64,000 nt of DNA from Armatimonadota bacterium (GTDB taxonomy: Bacteria > Armatimonadota > UBA5829 > DSUL01): the NCBI GenBank assembly GCA_025998755.1, contig AP024674.1, positions 2,434,162 through 2,498,161 of the forward strand, written 5' to 3'. Both the position numbers and the translations under genes were made by a program. Positions 1 through 8,038 of this stretch are shown here, in pieces (the first letter of the stretch is position 1; every line of letters begins with the position of its first letter). The notes beneath the pieces were generated by a model. The model was not told the DNA's origin. It made no database searches and worked only from the letters and a program-made list of their open reading frames with translations.

Positions 1-384
1 GCCGTGCAGGAGACCTTCCTGGCAGCCTACCGCGCGCTCAAAAAGTTCCGGGGAGATTCCAAGGTCTCCACCTGGCTGTACCGTATCGCCGTGCGCGAGT
101 GCCTGGACATCTCCCGCAGACGCAAACGCTCCTCTAGTCTCGACGAGATCGTAAACGAGCCGTCGGTCGGCGACGGGGCGGACGATCGGGCTTTGGCGGG
201 CATGGTGCGCGCCACGCTGGACGAGTTGCCCGCTCATTACCGCTCGGCTCTCGTGCTCCGCTACTACGGCGGATTGTCCTATGATGAGATCGCAGAAGCC
301 ATGGGAAGCACCCCGGGGCGCGTCAAGATGATGCTGCATCGCGCGCGAAGGGCATTCCAGAATCGCTGGCCGGAGCAGGGATAG
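1..384 (+). CDS. ECF-family RNA polymerase sigma factor (5' end outside window)
   Basis: This is the C-terminal part of a sigma-70 family ECF factor; the reading frame is open to the first base of the window, so the true start lies upstream. The visible part holds the end of region 2 (QETFLAAYRALKKFRG, then STWLYRIAVRECLD) and a full region 4 (LDELPAHYRSALVLRYYGGLSYDEIAEAMGS then a recognition helix around GRVKMMLHRARR). The factor would direct core RNA polymerase to a small regulon. Its stop lies 15 bp before a zf-HC2 anti-sigma gene, the classic sigma/anti-sigma arrangement, so its activity is probably held by that membrane protein. The family is clear; the regulon cannot be seen. Confidence 0.93.
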   Translation, partial: AVQETFLAAYRALKKFRGDSKVSTWLYRIAVRECLDISRRRKRSSSLDEIVNEPSVGDGADDRALAGMVRATLDELPAHYRSALVLRYYGGLSYDEIAEAMGSTPGRVKMMLHRARRAFQNRWPEQG

Positions 385-399
385 GGAACAACAAGTACG

Positions 400-1284
400 A
401 TGTACCGGTGCAGGCGATACATCGATCAGTTTTCGGACTATATTGACGGCGAGCTGACTTCCGCCGAGCGGGACGAGCTCTCGCGCCATCTGGCGGAGTG
501 CGGTGCCTGCGCGCGGGAGTTCGAAGGGTTCCGGCGGGCGCATGAGGCGCTGTGTGTGCTGGCCCGGCCGGTGCAGGGCCGCCCGGTTCTCGCCAGTGTG
601 CGAGCGCGAATCCGCCAGGAGGAGGAGCGCCGCAGACGCCTCCTCTGGAGATGGCTTCCCGCTCCCGCTCTTGCAGCGGCAGCTCTTGCCGTGGCGGTCA
701 TCCTGCTGCGGAACGCTGTACCTGTGCCGCAGGACGTGGCCGTCGCGCCTCCGCCGGCGTCTGTCACGGCTCCCGCTCCCCTCCCTGCGCAGCCCGCCGT
801 GGAGGTGGCCCGGGAGCAGCCTGCCCGGCCCTCTCCGGCGCTTGCTCCGACAGTGACACACAAGCCTGACCGCCCTCCGCAGATGCGGGATATGCGGGCG
901 CCCGCCAGGCCGCGCCCGGCGCCTTTGGTCCGCGTGGCCAAAACCGCGCCGACGGTTGCGCCTGCGCTCGCGCCTGTTGCTCCTGCCGTGCGTCCGGAGC
1001 CTGACGTCAGGGCAGTCCCGGTGGAGCCGAAGATCGTGGTGGTGGCTTACCGGCCTCCCGCCAACTACTGCGCCCACTTCACGGACCCCGTCTCGGGCGC
1101 AGGAATCGCCGAAGTCTCCGTGAATTCAACCTATGCGCCGGACGGGACGGTGCGCAGCGCTAAGGTCGTGCTGCACTTCCCGGCGGCTGCGAAAGCTGCA
1201 GAAAGCAATGACGAGAAGAGCGACAGGTCTATTGATAGCAGCGACGGTCGCGCTTGGCCTATTCTGCTTCCCGGCGTCATTTGA
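400..1284 (+). CDS. zinc-finger (zf-HC2) transmembrane anti-sigma factor
   Basis: The 294-residue protein starts with a zf-HC2 anti-sigma domain: the H30-x3-C34-x2-C37 signature sits in SRHLAECGACARE. One membrane helix follows at about residues 86-103, then a long Pro/Ala-rich extracytoplasmic linker (about 105-225) and a short C-terminal domain near NYCAHFTDPVSGAG. It probably sequesters the ECF sigma factor encoded just upstream and releases it on an envelope signal. The last 25 codons overlap the start of the next gene by 77 bp in another frame, which is unusually long and leaves a C-terminus that looks unselected; a lost stop codon or a small frameshift there is possible. Confidence 0.85.
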   Translation: MYRCRRYIDQFSDYIDGELTSAERDELSRHLAECGACAREFEGFRRAHEALCVLARPVQGRPVLASVRARIRQEEERRRRLLWRWLPAPALAAAALAVAVILLRNAVPVPQDVAVAPPPASVTAPAPLPAQPAVEVAREQPARPSPALAPTVTHKPDRPPQMRDMRAPARPRPAPLVRVAKTAPTVAPALAPVAPAVRPEPDVRAVPVEPKIVVVAYRPPANYCAHFTDPVSGAGIAEVSVNSTYAPDGTVRSAKVVLHFPAAAKAAESNDEKSDRSIDSSDGRAWPILLPGVI

Positions 1285-2026
1285 GCCGGCGCTGGCGCAG
1301 GGAGGGCTGGTAAGCTGCTCCGTCACCGATGTTCCGGTGCGGCTGGCCATCAAGGTGCTCTGGTCGTCCGGAGCACCGCAGGGCAGCGCGTATGAGGTCT
1401 CGCCGGACGTGCCAGAGGAGACACGGGTGACGCTGTCTCTGGAAAATGTGCCGTTCGAGGCCGCACTGGACGCGTTCTGCCGCGCCGCGGGACTGAAGTT
1501 CGAGGTGCGCGACAACCGTTATCTGTTCTCGCGCAGCGATCGCCGGGCGTCCAGTATCTCCATCGTCCGATCCGGGGACCGGGTGAGTTGGAAGCTGCGG
1601 GATGCGGATCCGCTGGAAGTGCTTCTGCAGCTGCTGGAGGCATTCGGCAAGAAGGCGGAGTTGAAGCTGGATCAGGACCCGTCCACAGAGCTTCAGGAAC
1701 AGGCGCGTCGGTACGCTCAGGAGCTTCAGCAGGCGCAACAGGCTCCTCCCGCCGAGCAGGCCAACAGGATCCGTGAGATCCAAAGGGATGCCGAGCGCTT
1801 CCTCAAGCCGCCAAAGAGACTGCCAGCCGGTTCTTCGAGGTCCATTAGCATCGAGCAGACGCAGGTGCCCTTCTCTGAAGCTCTGGACGTTTTGGGCAAC
1901 GCGGGCGGGTTCCTGTGGTTCCGGGGACCAGAGGGAAGGATCCTGGTGCGGGACACGGCTTCGCCGGATGTCATCCGTAGCATCTTTCAGAGAGAGGGGG
2001 TCTGGGACGCGCTTCAAAGACGCTGA
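1208..2026 (+). CDS. exported STN (secretin/TonB N-terminal) domain protein
   Basis: The ATG at 1208 gives an N-terminus MTRRATGLLIAATVALGLF with a clear signal peptide ending near ALAQG; the open frame reaches further upstream but that part does not look coding. Residues about 35-105 resemble the STN domain found at the N-terminus of secretins and TonB-dependent receptors (alternating strands around VTLSLENVPFEAALDAF, then LKFEVRDNRYLFS). A second similar segment follows near the C-terminus (ISIEQTQVPFSEALDVLGNAGG). No beta-barrel or secretin pore domain follows, so this is a stand-alone periplasmic STN protein of 272 residues. It is the third gene of the sigma/anti-sigma operon. A similar protein is encoded at 15304-16143. 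Confidence 0.75.
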   Translation: MTRRATGLLIAATVALGLFCFPASFEPALAQGGLVSCSVTDVPVRLAIKVLWSSGAPQGSAYEVSPDVPEETRVTLSLENVPFEAALDAFCRAAGLKFEVRDNRYLFSRSDRRASSISIVRSGDRVSWKLRDADPLEVLLQLLEAFGKKAELKLDQDPSTELQEQARRYAQELQQAQQAPPAEQANRIREIQRDAERFLKPPKRLPAGSSRSISIEQTQVPFSEALDVLGNAGGFLWFRGPEGRILVRDTASPDVIRSIFQREGVWDALQRR

Positions 2027-2057
2027 GCGCTCACACCGGTTTTTCATCTCCTGCCTC

Positions 2058-2094
2058 ACCCCCTCCGGGAACACACCCCGGAGGGGGTTTTATT
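2058..2094 (+). terminator. Rho-independent terminator after the sigma/anti-sigma/STN operon
   Basis: An 11-bp GC-rich stem (CCCCCTCCGGG at 2059-2069 with CCCGGAGGGGG at 2077-2087) and a 7-nt loop are followed by TTTTATT. It lies 32 bp after the stop codon of the STN gene. Confidence 0.9.
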
Positions 2095-2220
2095 CACAGT
2101 GCTCGAGAAAAAAGCTGTTACTTTCGGCGTTGTGCGGTGTCTTTAGAGATGGAGAACCCGCCACGGGGCGGCGAGGGCGTTTGAAGGATGCCCCAGACTG
2201 CGGGAAGGCGGCCTGAGAAG

Positions 2221-3300
2221 ATGAACTGCGAACTGATGGAAGAACTGATCTCCTGCTACGCCGACGGGATGCTGGATGGCGAGTCGGCGGAGCTGGTGGA
2301 GCAACATCTCAGTTCCTGCGAGTCCTGTCGGGAGCTTCTGGATTTCACGCGGGAGTTGTCCGGAGCTTGCCGATCCGCCTGGCAGGATCCTCCCGCGGAC
2401 CTGCGCGCCTGCGTAATGGACCACATCCGCCAGCGGTCGCAGTGCGAGCGCTTCGAGCAGGAGATAGCACTCGCGCCGGACACTGGTGGAACCCTCTCGC
2501 TGGAGCTGAGCTCGCATCTGAAGGAGTGCCACTGGTGCGCGAACGAGCTGGAGGAACTTTGCGAGATCATCGCGGCCGCGCCTGCGGTGGAGCAGGAAGT
2601 CCCGGCTGGTCTTCGCGAGCGGATCGCCGTCAGAACATACGCCCGCGCTTCGGTCTTCGCCGTGCTGCGCCGCGCTCTCGCGCCCTCGCTCCGTTACGCC
2701 GCGGCGGGTTTGCTGGCTGGCGCGGCCGTCTTAGCTTTGCTTTGCCTGAAGCCTGCTCCGGATACCCGGCCCGCCGGGGATAGCGTTGCGGTGACACCCC
2801 CGGTGTCTACCACGGTTTCCCATGACATCCTTGAGCCTGAACCTTCGGCTGAGGCCAAAACCGCGGCAGTGACGGAGTCTGCTGCGTCCGCCCGGCCAGA
2901 ACCTGCGCGCCGGGTCCGCACTGCTCGCGTCTTTAAGGCGTCACGGCCACAGACGATCGCATCGAAACCGGCCGAGAGCGTTCCGGTCAGCAAGCCGGCC
3001 GCCCCGGCAGAGCCGGCGGTGGAGGAGGTCATTGTGCTGGTGGCCGGAACCGGCGAGTCTATGTCCGAAAGCGGGTCTGGTGATGAGGCTCCGGCATCTG
3101 AACCTGTGGAAATCCGTCCCGTGGCAGTGGCGATCGCGTCTCCTCAGGAAGTGCTGGAGCGGCATATGGCAGACGACCCGTTGAGCACGAGGATGAAAGA
3201 GATCTTGGAAGAGCGGCGAAAAAAGGCCGCCGCCGGAGCCAATCTGGACTTTGTGCGGACTTCGCGGCAGTCTTTGCGACTGATAGCCGCAGATTTTTGA
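2221..3300 (+). CDS. double zinc-finger anti-sigma-like membrane protein
   Basis: Starting at the ATG at 2221 (preceded by GAGAAG), the 359-residue protein carries two zf-HC2-type fingers in tandem: H29-x3-C33-x2-C36 in EQHLSSCESC, and H99-x3-C103-x2-C106 in SSHLKECHWC. A membrane helix spans about 159-176 and is followed by a Pro/Ala/Glu-rich extracytoplasmic stretch. A charged C-terminal segment ends the protein (VLERHMADDPLSTRMKEILE). The architecture is that of an anti-sigma factor, but no sigma gene is adjacent on this transcript, since a terminator separates it from the upstream operon. It may bind the ECF factor at the window start, the one at 47.8-48.4 kb, or a distant one. An upstream in-frame start at 2188 is possible but less likely. 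Confidence 0.75.
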   Translation: MNCELMEELISCYADGMLDGESAELVEQHLSSCESCRELLDFTRELSGACRSAWQDPPADLRACVMDHIRQRSQCERFEQEIALAPDTGGTLSLELSSHLKECHWCANELEELCEIIAAAPAVEQEVPAGLRERIAVRTYARASVFAVLRRALAPSLRYAAAGLLAGAAVLALLCLKPAPDTRPAGDSVAVTPPVSTTVSHDILEPEPSAEAKTAAVTESAASARPEPARRVRTARVFKASRPQTIASKPAESVPVSKPAAPAEPAVEEVIVLVAGTGESMSESGSGDEAPASEPVEIRPVAVAIASPQEVLERHMADDPLSTRMKEILEERRKKAAAGANLDFVRTSRQSLRLIAADF

Positions 3301-3329
3301 TTTTCCGGTCAGAATAGCGACTCCGGCGC

Positions 3330-3358
3330 TCTTGAGCAGTAAAGCAGCCGGGCATAAT
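3330..3358 (+). promoter_or_regulatory. possible promoter of the large beta-rich exported protein
   Basis: TCTTGA (3330-3335) and CATAAT (3353-3358) are separated by 17 bp. The -10 hexamer ends only 9 bp before the ATG at 3368, where no Shine-Dalgarno sequence is visible, so the message would be almost leaderless. The -35 match is weak. Confidence 0.3.
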
Positions 3359-3367
3359 CTTTGACAG

Positions 3368-4886
3368 ATGCCGAAAATACAGGGCAGATTCCTGATATGC
3401 GGACTGCTGGCCGTTGCGGGAGCATTCCTCCTTGCAGGAATGGCTCCGGCCGCGGATGATTCGCCGCGTCTGCTCTGGGGAAATGTGGGGCGTCTGGGCG
3501 TGGGCGGCGTTCTGGATGTGGACCAGCCGGACGATCCCTCTGACGCTGGAAAGCCCGGCGCCAAACTGGGGAACGGCTTCGATGTGCTTCGCGGGAACGG
3601 CTCGCCCGCGGGCTACATCCTGACCCACGGCAACATCGTCCTGGACACGCTCACGGTCTCCGTGGACGGACGGCGTCTGGTGCGCAACCGGGACTACTTC
3701 GTGGACCCGGTCAGCGGGGCGCTCAGCTTCACGGAGCCGGTGTCCTCGATGCAGAGCATCCGCGCCACCTACCGCTACAACGAGGGCAAGGCCGCGGCCC
3801 GCAGTCTGGTGGGCCTGCCACTCCTGCCCGGCTTCTTCGGAGGCAACTCCAACGCCAGCTTCCTGCACGCCTATCGCGGGGCAGACGCGAAAGGCGGGCT
3901 GCCGTTCGACGTCCTGACGTTCGGGATGAAGATGGACTTCGACCTGGGCAGCCTGGGGCTGGAAAGTATGCTCTACATGTCCGACCCGCGCAAGCCCGGC
4001 GCGAAGGGACTGTTCGAGAAGGATTCCGGCAAGGCCCCGCGTTCGCTGGAGAGCGACCAGATCGTCTCTCAGAAGGCCCGGGTGGAGATGGGCGATGCCC
4101 GCCTGAGCTTCGGGTATCAGGACGTGGGGGCCAACTTCACCGGATTCACCACACTTCGGGAGCAGGGCGCATTGCCGAAAGAGGTGGTGGATCAGCTTGA
4201 GCGTGAGAAGGGCGTGCGCCGCCTGTCGGCCGCGCTGGAGTTGAGGCCGAACTCCCTGATGCCGGAAGGCAGCCCGTGGAACCGCCTGAGCTGGATGCGG
4301 ATGTACGACAGCTCCGGAGCGCTGGATTCCATCCAGCTGGTCTATAACGAGCCGAAGGTCGGCTTCCTGGCGGCGTTCCGCTCCGTGGACCCATCCTTCA
4401 AGCGGCTGGCAAGCCTGAGTCAGGACGAGCTTTCGCAGCTCGCGCTGGCGGCCAAGCTACAGTTCGACCCGAACGCCACGGTGGGGCAGGTGACCGATGC
4501 GGACCGTAAGGCTGTCCTGCAGGAGGCTGGTATCTCCCGCCATCTGCTGAACACCTACGTGAAGCTCAACCCGAAGCTGACGGGGACGCTCTCGTTCGTG
4601 AACCTCACTGACGGCCGGGGCGACATCGCCCGGCAGATGTTCTCCATGTCCGGCGCGGACTGGCAGGGATGGATCGCCAGCCAGACCATCTCCAGCAGCT
4701 TCAGCCGGCTGGGGGCGCTGTCTCCGTCGGAGCAGGCGCGGTTCGGGAATGAATACGGAACGCACAGGATTGAAGGCGGTCTGAACGCGCGCGTGGCGGG
4801 ACGTCTGTCCCTGAACAGCGACTACACGTTGCTTCGCTCCGATGTGGGCGATGTTCGCAGAATGGGCATCGGACTGGCGGGCAAGT
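3368..4886 (+). CDS. large exported beta-rich surface/outer-membrane protein, 5' part (frameshifted)
   Basis: This is the first ~506 residues of a protein that continues in another frame (next entry). A signal peptide (MPKIQGRFLICGLLAVAGAFLL... ending near APAAD) is followed at about residues 75-135 by a module of the type seen in surface and translocon-like proteins: YILTHGNIVLDTLTVSVDGR, then VRNRDYFVDPVSGALSF. The remainder alternates short amphipathic segments rich in D/N/G and aromatic residues, as in outer-membrane beta-barrels. I do not recognise a named family. The same frame stays open to 5401, but beyond about 4886 it is Arg/Pro-rich and unlike protein, so the real gene leaves this frame there. 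Confidence 0.7.
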
Positions 4887-6368
4887 ACCCTCAACTTCAA
4901 GGCGGGATACCAGAACATAGACGCCACCTTCGGACGCATTGGAGATCTGGCGGACGCCCGCAAGCAGCAGATGGCCAACGACCGCGGCTTCCGCATCTAC
5001 GACGTCGCGCTGGGCGGCCAGCTCTCCCCTGCGCTAAAGCTGGATACGGCCTACCGCCGCGGAGACAACGACGCGGAAGATCTGTTCCGGCGCTCCGAAG
5101 TGCTGAACCTGTTGTATGCGCCTTCCGACAGGTCCAAGGTGACCCTGCAGCACAGCTTGTCACTGAACGGCTCGGCCGGCGAAGTGATCTCAGGGGCGAT
5201 GCGGGACATTTTCGCGATGGAGCAGCGGTTCCGCAACAACTGGTTCGTCAGCTTCTCGCGGGACTCCAACTTGACCCGCGCTGCGGGGGGCGCACTGGCC
5301 GGAGCAGTGGTGCGCGCGTATCAGGCCGAGACGGATCGTTCCCGTCCCATGTGGCTCAGCTGGAGCGAGCGGCGGACGGATTCGATGACCGGCGCTTTTG
5401 AGTATGTCACGTCCTGGAACATGCAGACCCGCGCGGGCGAGCGGGTGACGGTGAAGGGGGCGCGCACGGCGGTGGATCGCGGACGGGATCCATCCGAAGA
5501 GGTGAACCGGGTAGCGGTGGACTGGGCGGCCGCGCGCTCGTTGAACTTCACGATGGAGTCGTTCACCAAGAACACCAACTACGCCGGTGATGGCTTCGGC
5601 TACCGGCTGGCTCTGGGAGGTCAGGTGGCGGAGACGCTGGGACCGCTCTCGAAGTTGAACCTGACGGCGGAGTATGGATCCACGCGGCTGAACGGCAATG
5701 TAGTCACGTTCGTGCGCGGTCTGAATGTGGATGCGCTGTGGGGCAAGAACGTGCTGGGCGTGGAGTATTCCCATATGCTGCTGGCCAATGGCAAACACCA
5801 TCTGGGGCGCGGCTACAAGTTCAAGACAGACCCGGATAAGGAGAAGCCCTGGCATCTGGACCTGTACATCAAGGACAAGGATCAGGGGTGGGGTTCGGTG
5901 AAGCCCGTGCGCAATATCGCGTTCGATGTGCGTCTGGGGCCGGCTTCGCAGCTCGCCTACACGCTGAACCAGAACAAGGAGCTTCCGAACGGGGTCATCG
6001 AACTGGTCACCTCGCAGTCGCTGAAGCTCACCACGCGGCTGGCCGGAAGCCTGAACCTGGTTCTGGATCACCGTCTGGATGACAACGACAAGGCGAAGAC
6101 CTCCACGCTGAAGAACAGCATCGGGCTGCAGCGTCAGGCGCAGAAAGGGATGGTGGTGGATGTGTATTACGGCCGGGACGAGGCGCGTACTCCCACGGGT
6201 GAGGTGAAGGGCCACTCCGTGCGGCTCCGGTTGGACCAGCAGATCAGCCACGACCGGTTCCTGACCTTCACCGGTGAGGCCACGAAATGGGACAACTCCA
6301 ATCCGTCTATTCCGGATAAGACCACCGCGGAAGCCCGCCTGGACTTCCGCATGCCCTTCGACCTCTAA
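4884..6368 (+). CDS. large exported beta-rich surface/outer-membrane protein, 3' part (frameshifted)
   Basis: This is the continuation, one frame over, of the gene that starts at 3368. Coding character resumes at about 4884 (STLNFKAGYQNIDATFG) and runs to the stop at 6366-6368, giving about 494 residues. It is made of repeated strand-like segments such as LALGGQVAETLGPLSKLNLT and LTTRLAGSLNLVLDHRLDDN and ends in RLDFRMPFDL, with hydrophobic residues at alternating positions as in an outer-membrane beta-barrel; the final residue is Leu rather than the common Phe. An open frame begins at an ATG at 4842, but that start would duplicate coding already supplied by the 5' part. The two parts sum to about 1000 residues. 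Whether the frameshift is real or an assembly error cannot be told here. Confidence 0.7.
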   Translation, partial: STLNFKAGYQNIDATFGRIGDLADARKQQMANDRGFRIYDVALGGQLSPALKLDTAYRRGDNDAEDLFRRSEVLNLLYAPSDRSKVTLQHSLSLNGSAGEVISGAMRDIFAMEQRFRNNWFVSFSRDSNLTRAAGGALAGAVVRAYQAETDRSRPMWLSWSERRTDSMTGAFEYVTSWNMQTRAGERVTVKGARTAVDRGRDPSEEVNRVAVDWAAARSLNFTMESFTKNTNYAGDGFGYRLALGGQVAETLGPLSKLNLTAEYGSTRLNGNVVTFVRGLNVDALWGKNVLGVEYSHMLLANGKHHLGRGYKFKTDPDKEKPWHLDLYIKDKDQGWGSVKPVRNIAFDVRLGPASQLAYTLNQNKELPNGVIELVTSQSLKLTTRLAGSLNLVLDHRLDDNDKAKTSTLKNSIGLQRQAQKGMVVDVYYGRDEARTPTGEVKGHSVRLRLDQQISHDRFLTFTGEATKWDNSNPSIPDKTTAEARLDFRMPFDL

Positions 6369-6533
6369 TCTCTTCTCCGCCTGCAGGACTCCGCTTTCCT
6401 CCTGCGTCCCGCCTTGTGAGCTGCCCTTCAAGGCCCGCTGGCCCGAGCAGAAGGTCCGCCGAGAGCGCTGCAACCTTCAACCTTCACCTTTGACGCCCGA
6501 CTCTCGACACAAGACTGTCCGCCAGTACCGCGC

Positions 6534-6573
6534 TGGTCGAGTAGCGCGGCGCAAGCCGCGCGTATCGAGACCA
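6534..6573. repeat. REP-like palindrome, copy 1
   Basis: An imperfect hairpin in the 412-bp gap 6369-6780. The core TAGCGCGGC-GCAA-GCCGCGC is nested inside outer arms TGGTCGA and TCGAGACCA. On the minus strand it reads TGGTCTCGATACG...CTACTCGACCA, a format I know from intergenic REP-like repeats of high-GC genomes. The same core occurs at 53909-53930. The rest of the gap left of this element holds nothing I recognise. Confidence 0.55.
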
Positions 6574-6590
6574 CGAACCGCCACACTTGA

Positions 6591-6630
6591 TTTCGACACG
6601 CCCGGCTTCGTCGGGCGGCTCAACCGGCGT
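6591..6630. repeat. second REP-like palindrome, adjacent to copy 1
   Basis: TTTCGACACGCCCG and CGGGCGGCTCAACCG flank a 7-nt loop; the perfect stem is CGCCCG (6599-6604) with CGGGCG (6612-6617). It lies 17 bp from the first element and shares the TCGA/GACAC-type flanks, suggesting a REP pair. Confidence 0.45.
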
Positions 6631-6703
6631 AAGGCGGGTTCCGGAAACAAGAGCCCGCAACATTGAACGAGTGCCCGGACTACCGGACCGGCTCAAGTTA
6701 CGC

Positions 6704-6733
6704 AAAAAACGGCCCGCCCTGGGAGGCGGGCCG
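6704..6733 (-). terminator. Rho-independent terminator of the permease/redox cluster
   Basis: On the minus strand a 9-bp stem (CGGCCCGCC at 6733-6725 with GGCGGGCCG at 6718-6710) is followed by six T residues (6709-6704). It sits 48 bp after the last gene of the cluster. Confidence 0.9.
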
Positions 6734-6780
6734 GTCCAACTGCAACGTCTTAGTCAGGTGGGCAGGGAACGAAGGGGTCT

Positions 6781-7014
6781 TCAGGCTCCGATGAGTCTCT
6801 TGATATCGTCCGGCCGGGGCACTTTCCCGGCGATCTTCACCTGACCGTCAATCTCCACCGCCGGAGTGCTGACCACACCCGCGGCGACGATGGCCTGAAT
6901 GTCCTCCACCTTCTCCACATCCGCCTCGATGCCGGCCTCCGCCAGCACGTTGCGGACGATCTTCTCCGTCTCCCGGCACTTCATGCAACCGGGCCCGAAA
7001 ATGCGGATCTTCAT
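6781..7014 (-). CDS. small thioredoxin-fold protein (MTH895/glutaredoxin-like)
   Basis: This is a 77-residue one-domain thioredoxin-fold protein with a CxxC active site (C10-M-K-C13 in IFGPGCMKCRETE) and the cis-Pro loop STPAVEIDGQ. It belongs to the family of small archaeal/bacterial redox proteins named after MTH895, which often sit beside DUF318 permeases. The ATG at 7014 is chosen because GGAGG lies 5 bp upstream; the open frame extends 14 codons further without coding character. It is the last gene of the seven-gene cluster. It probably passes electrons or binds a metal(loid) in the cytoplasm, since there is no signal peptide. Confidence 0.88.
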   Translation of the reverse strand: MKIRIFGPGCMKCRETEKIVRNVLAEAGIEADVEKVEDIQAIVAAGVVSTPAVEIDGQVKIAGKVPRPDDIKRLIGA

Positions 7015-7052
7015 ATGTCCTCCATCCTTTTCCGTTCCTGTGCAGCCAGCCC

Positions 7053-7463
7053 TCAAACGCTGTTCGCGCCCGCCGGCTGCCGAAGGGCAGCCAGCCGATC
7101 CGTAACTGCTCCGGCCACCAGTCCGACCTGCTCTGGAGTTATGTCGAACCGATGCTCCTTCTCGATTCCAAGGTCCGTCACCACGACGTGCACATCCACG
7201 CGGCGCTGCAGATGCTCCACAGCCTTACGCGCGCACGCGGTATCGCACCCGTCAATGGCCACTATGACGCTGGCATCCTCCATCCTCTCGTCGAACTCCG
7301 GGATGTGGGCTGCCAGACCCACGACGCAGGACATCTTCCCGCGCTTCAACTGGGTCAAAGCGACAGCCGCATTGTTTGCAATCTGTCCCACATTGGAGCC
7401 TCCAGAGCACGAAAGAAGGACGACACCCTGCGCTGAACAACTACAATTCCCAATCTGATCCAC
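7053..7463 (-). CDS. DGC-domain putative zinc-binding protein
   Basis: The protein of about 136 residues has the pattern of the DGC family: an early CSGGSNVGQIANNAA loop and the name-giving IDGCDTACARKAV motif, plus conserved cysteines in NCSCSAQG and KMSCVVG. The biochemical role of the family is not established; metal binding is inferred from the cysteines. The GTG at 7463 has AGGAGG 11 bp upstream; a TTG at 7472 would lie only 1-2 bp from that Shine-Dalgarno sequence and is less likely. It lies between a TlpA-like gene and a small thioredoxin in the cluster, which suggests handling of metal or sulfur. Confidence 0.82.
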   Translation of the reverse strand: MDQIGNCSCSAQGVVLLSCSGGSNVGQIANNAAVALTQLKRGKMSCVVGLAAHIPEFDERMEDASVIVAIDGCDTACARKAVEHLQRRVDVHVVVTDLGIEKEHRFDITPEQVGLVAGAVTDRLAALRQPAGANSV

Positions 7464-7513
7464 GGCGAACAACTCCTCCTATTTTCCGCCGGAGCAGTCG
7501 ATTACTCCGGACT

Positions 7514-8011
7514 TCACTTCTCGGCAAGCAGGCGGTCAATCTCCCGTGAGATCTCCTGCTTGAAGTCACGGGAGTGGCCGACTGTCGTCCGCGAGATTCG
7601 GCCTTTCTTGTCTATGAGCACGAGATACGGAATGGTCCGCACCTCGTACTTCCGGGTGACCTCGTAACCCGGATCCTCCAGGAAGGGATACTGCAGCTTC
7701 TTTTCGCTAACGAAACGCTTTACGATCTCCGGCGGCACCCCCAGGTTCACGGAGAAAACCGCCACGTTCTTCCCGCGATACTGGCGCTCGATTTCCCCGA
7801 GATCCACGAGCGCCTGCTGACAGGCCACACAGATGACCCTGCCAAAGTCCAACACCACAACTTTCCCGCGCAGCTTCTCCAGCTCGTGCAGCTTGCCCGA
7901 CTGATCCTTCAGAGCGAAGGCCGGCGCGGCTTTGCGCCCCTCCGGAGCCGATCCCGCCGCCGCCACAGCCAGGGTCAGCACACAGACTGCCAGCGCTATT
8001 CTCTTGATCAT
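7514..8011 (-). CDS. TlpA/ResA-like periplasmic thiol-disulfide oxidoreductase
   Basis: The 165-residue protein begins with a signal peptide (MIKRIALAVCVLTLAVAAAG). An AhpC/TSA-Redoxin fold follows: APAFALKDQSGKLHELEKLR, then a CxxC at C61-V-A-C64 (RVICVACQQ), and a cis-Pro loop at RTIPYLVLID. The Trp that normally precedes the CxxC in TlpA/ResA proteins is absent here (VICVAC), so the redox potential may differ. It would act outside the cytoplasm and receive electrons from the CcdA protein encoded directly upstream in the same transcript. Confidence 0.88.
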   Translation of the reverse strand: MIKRIALAVCVLTLAVAAAGSAPEGRKAAPAFALKDQSGKLHELEKLRGKVVVLDFGRVICVACQQALVDLGEIERQYRGKNVAVFSVNLGVPPEIVKRFVSEKKLQYPFLEDPGYEVTRKYEVRTIPYLVLIDKKGRISRTTVGHSRDFKQEISREIDRLLAEK

Positions 8012-8038
8012 CGCCTCACCATACCCCTCTGCAGGCTC

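Noticed and set aside
4871-4890. Programmed ribosomal frameshift
   Set aside because: No slippery heptamer, internal Shine-Dalgarno or downstream pseudoknot stands out; mutation or assembly error is the simpler reading.
5190-6473. 427-codon open frame on the minus strand
   Set aside because: It mirrors the large beta-rich gene; Arg/His/Gln-rich composition and no recognisable motif.
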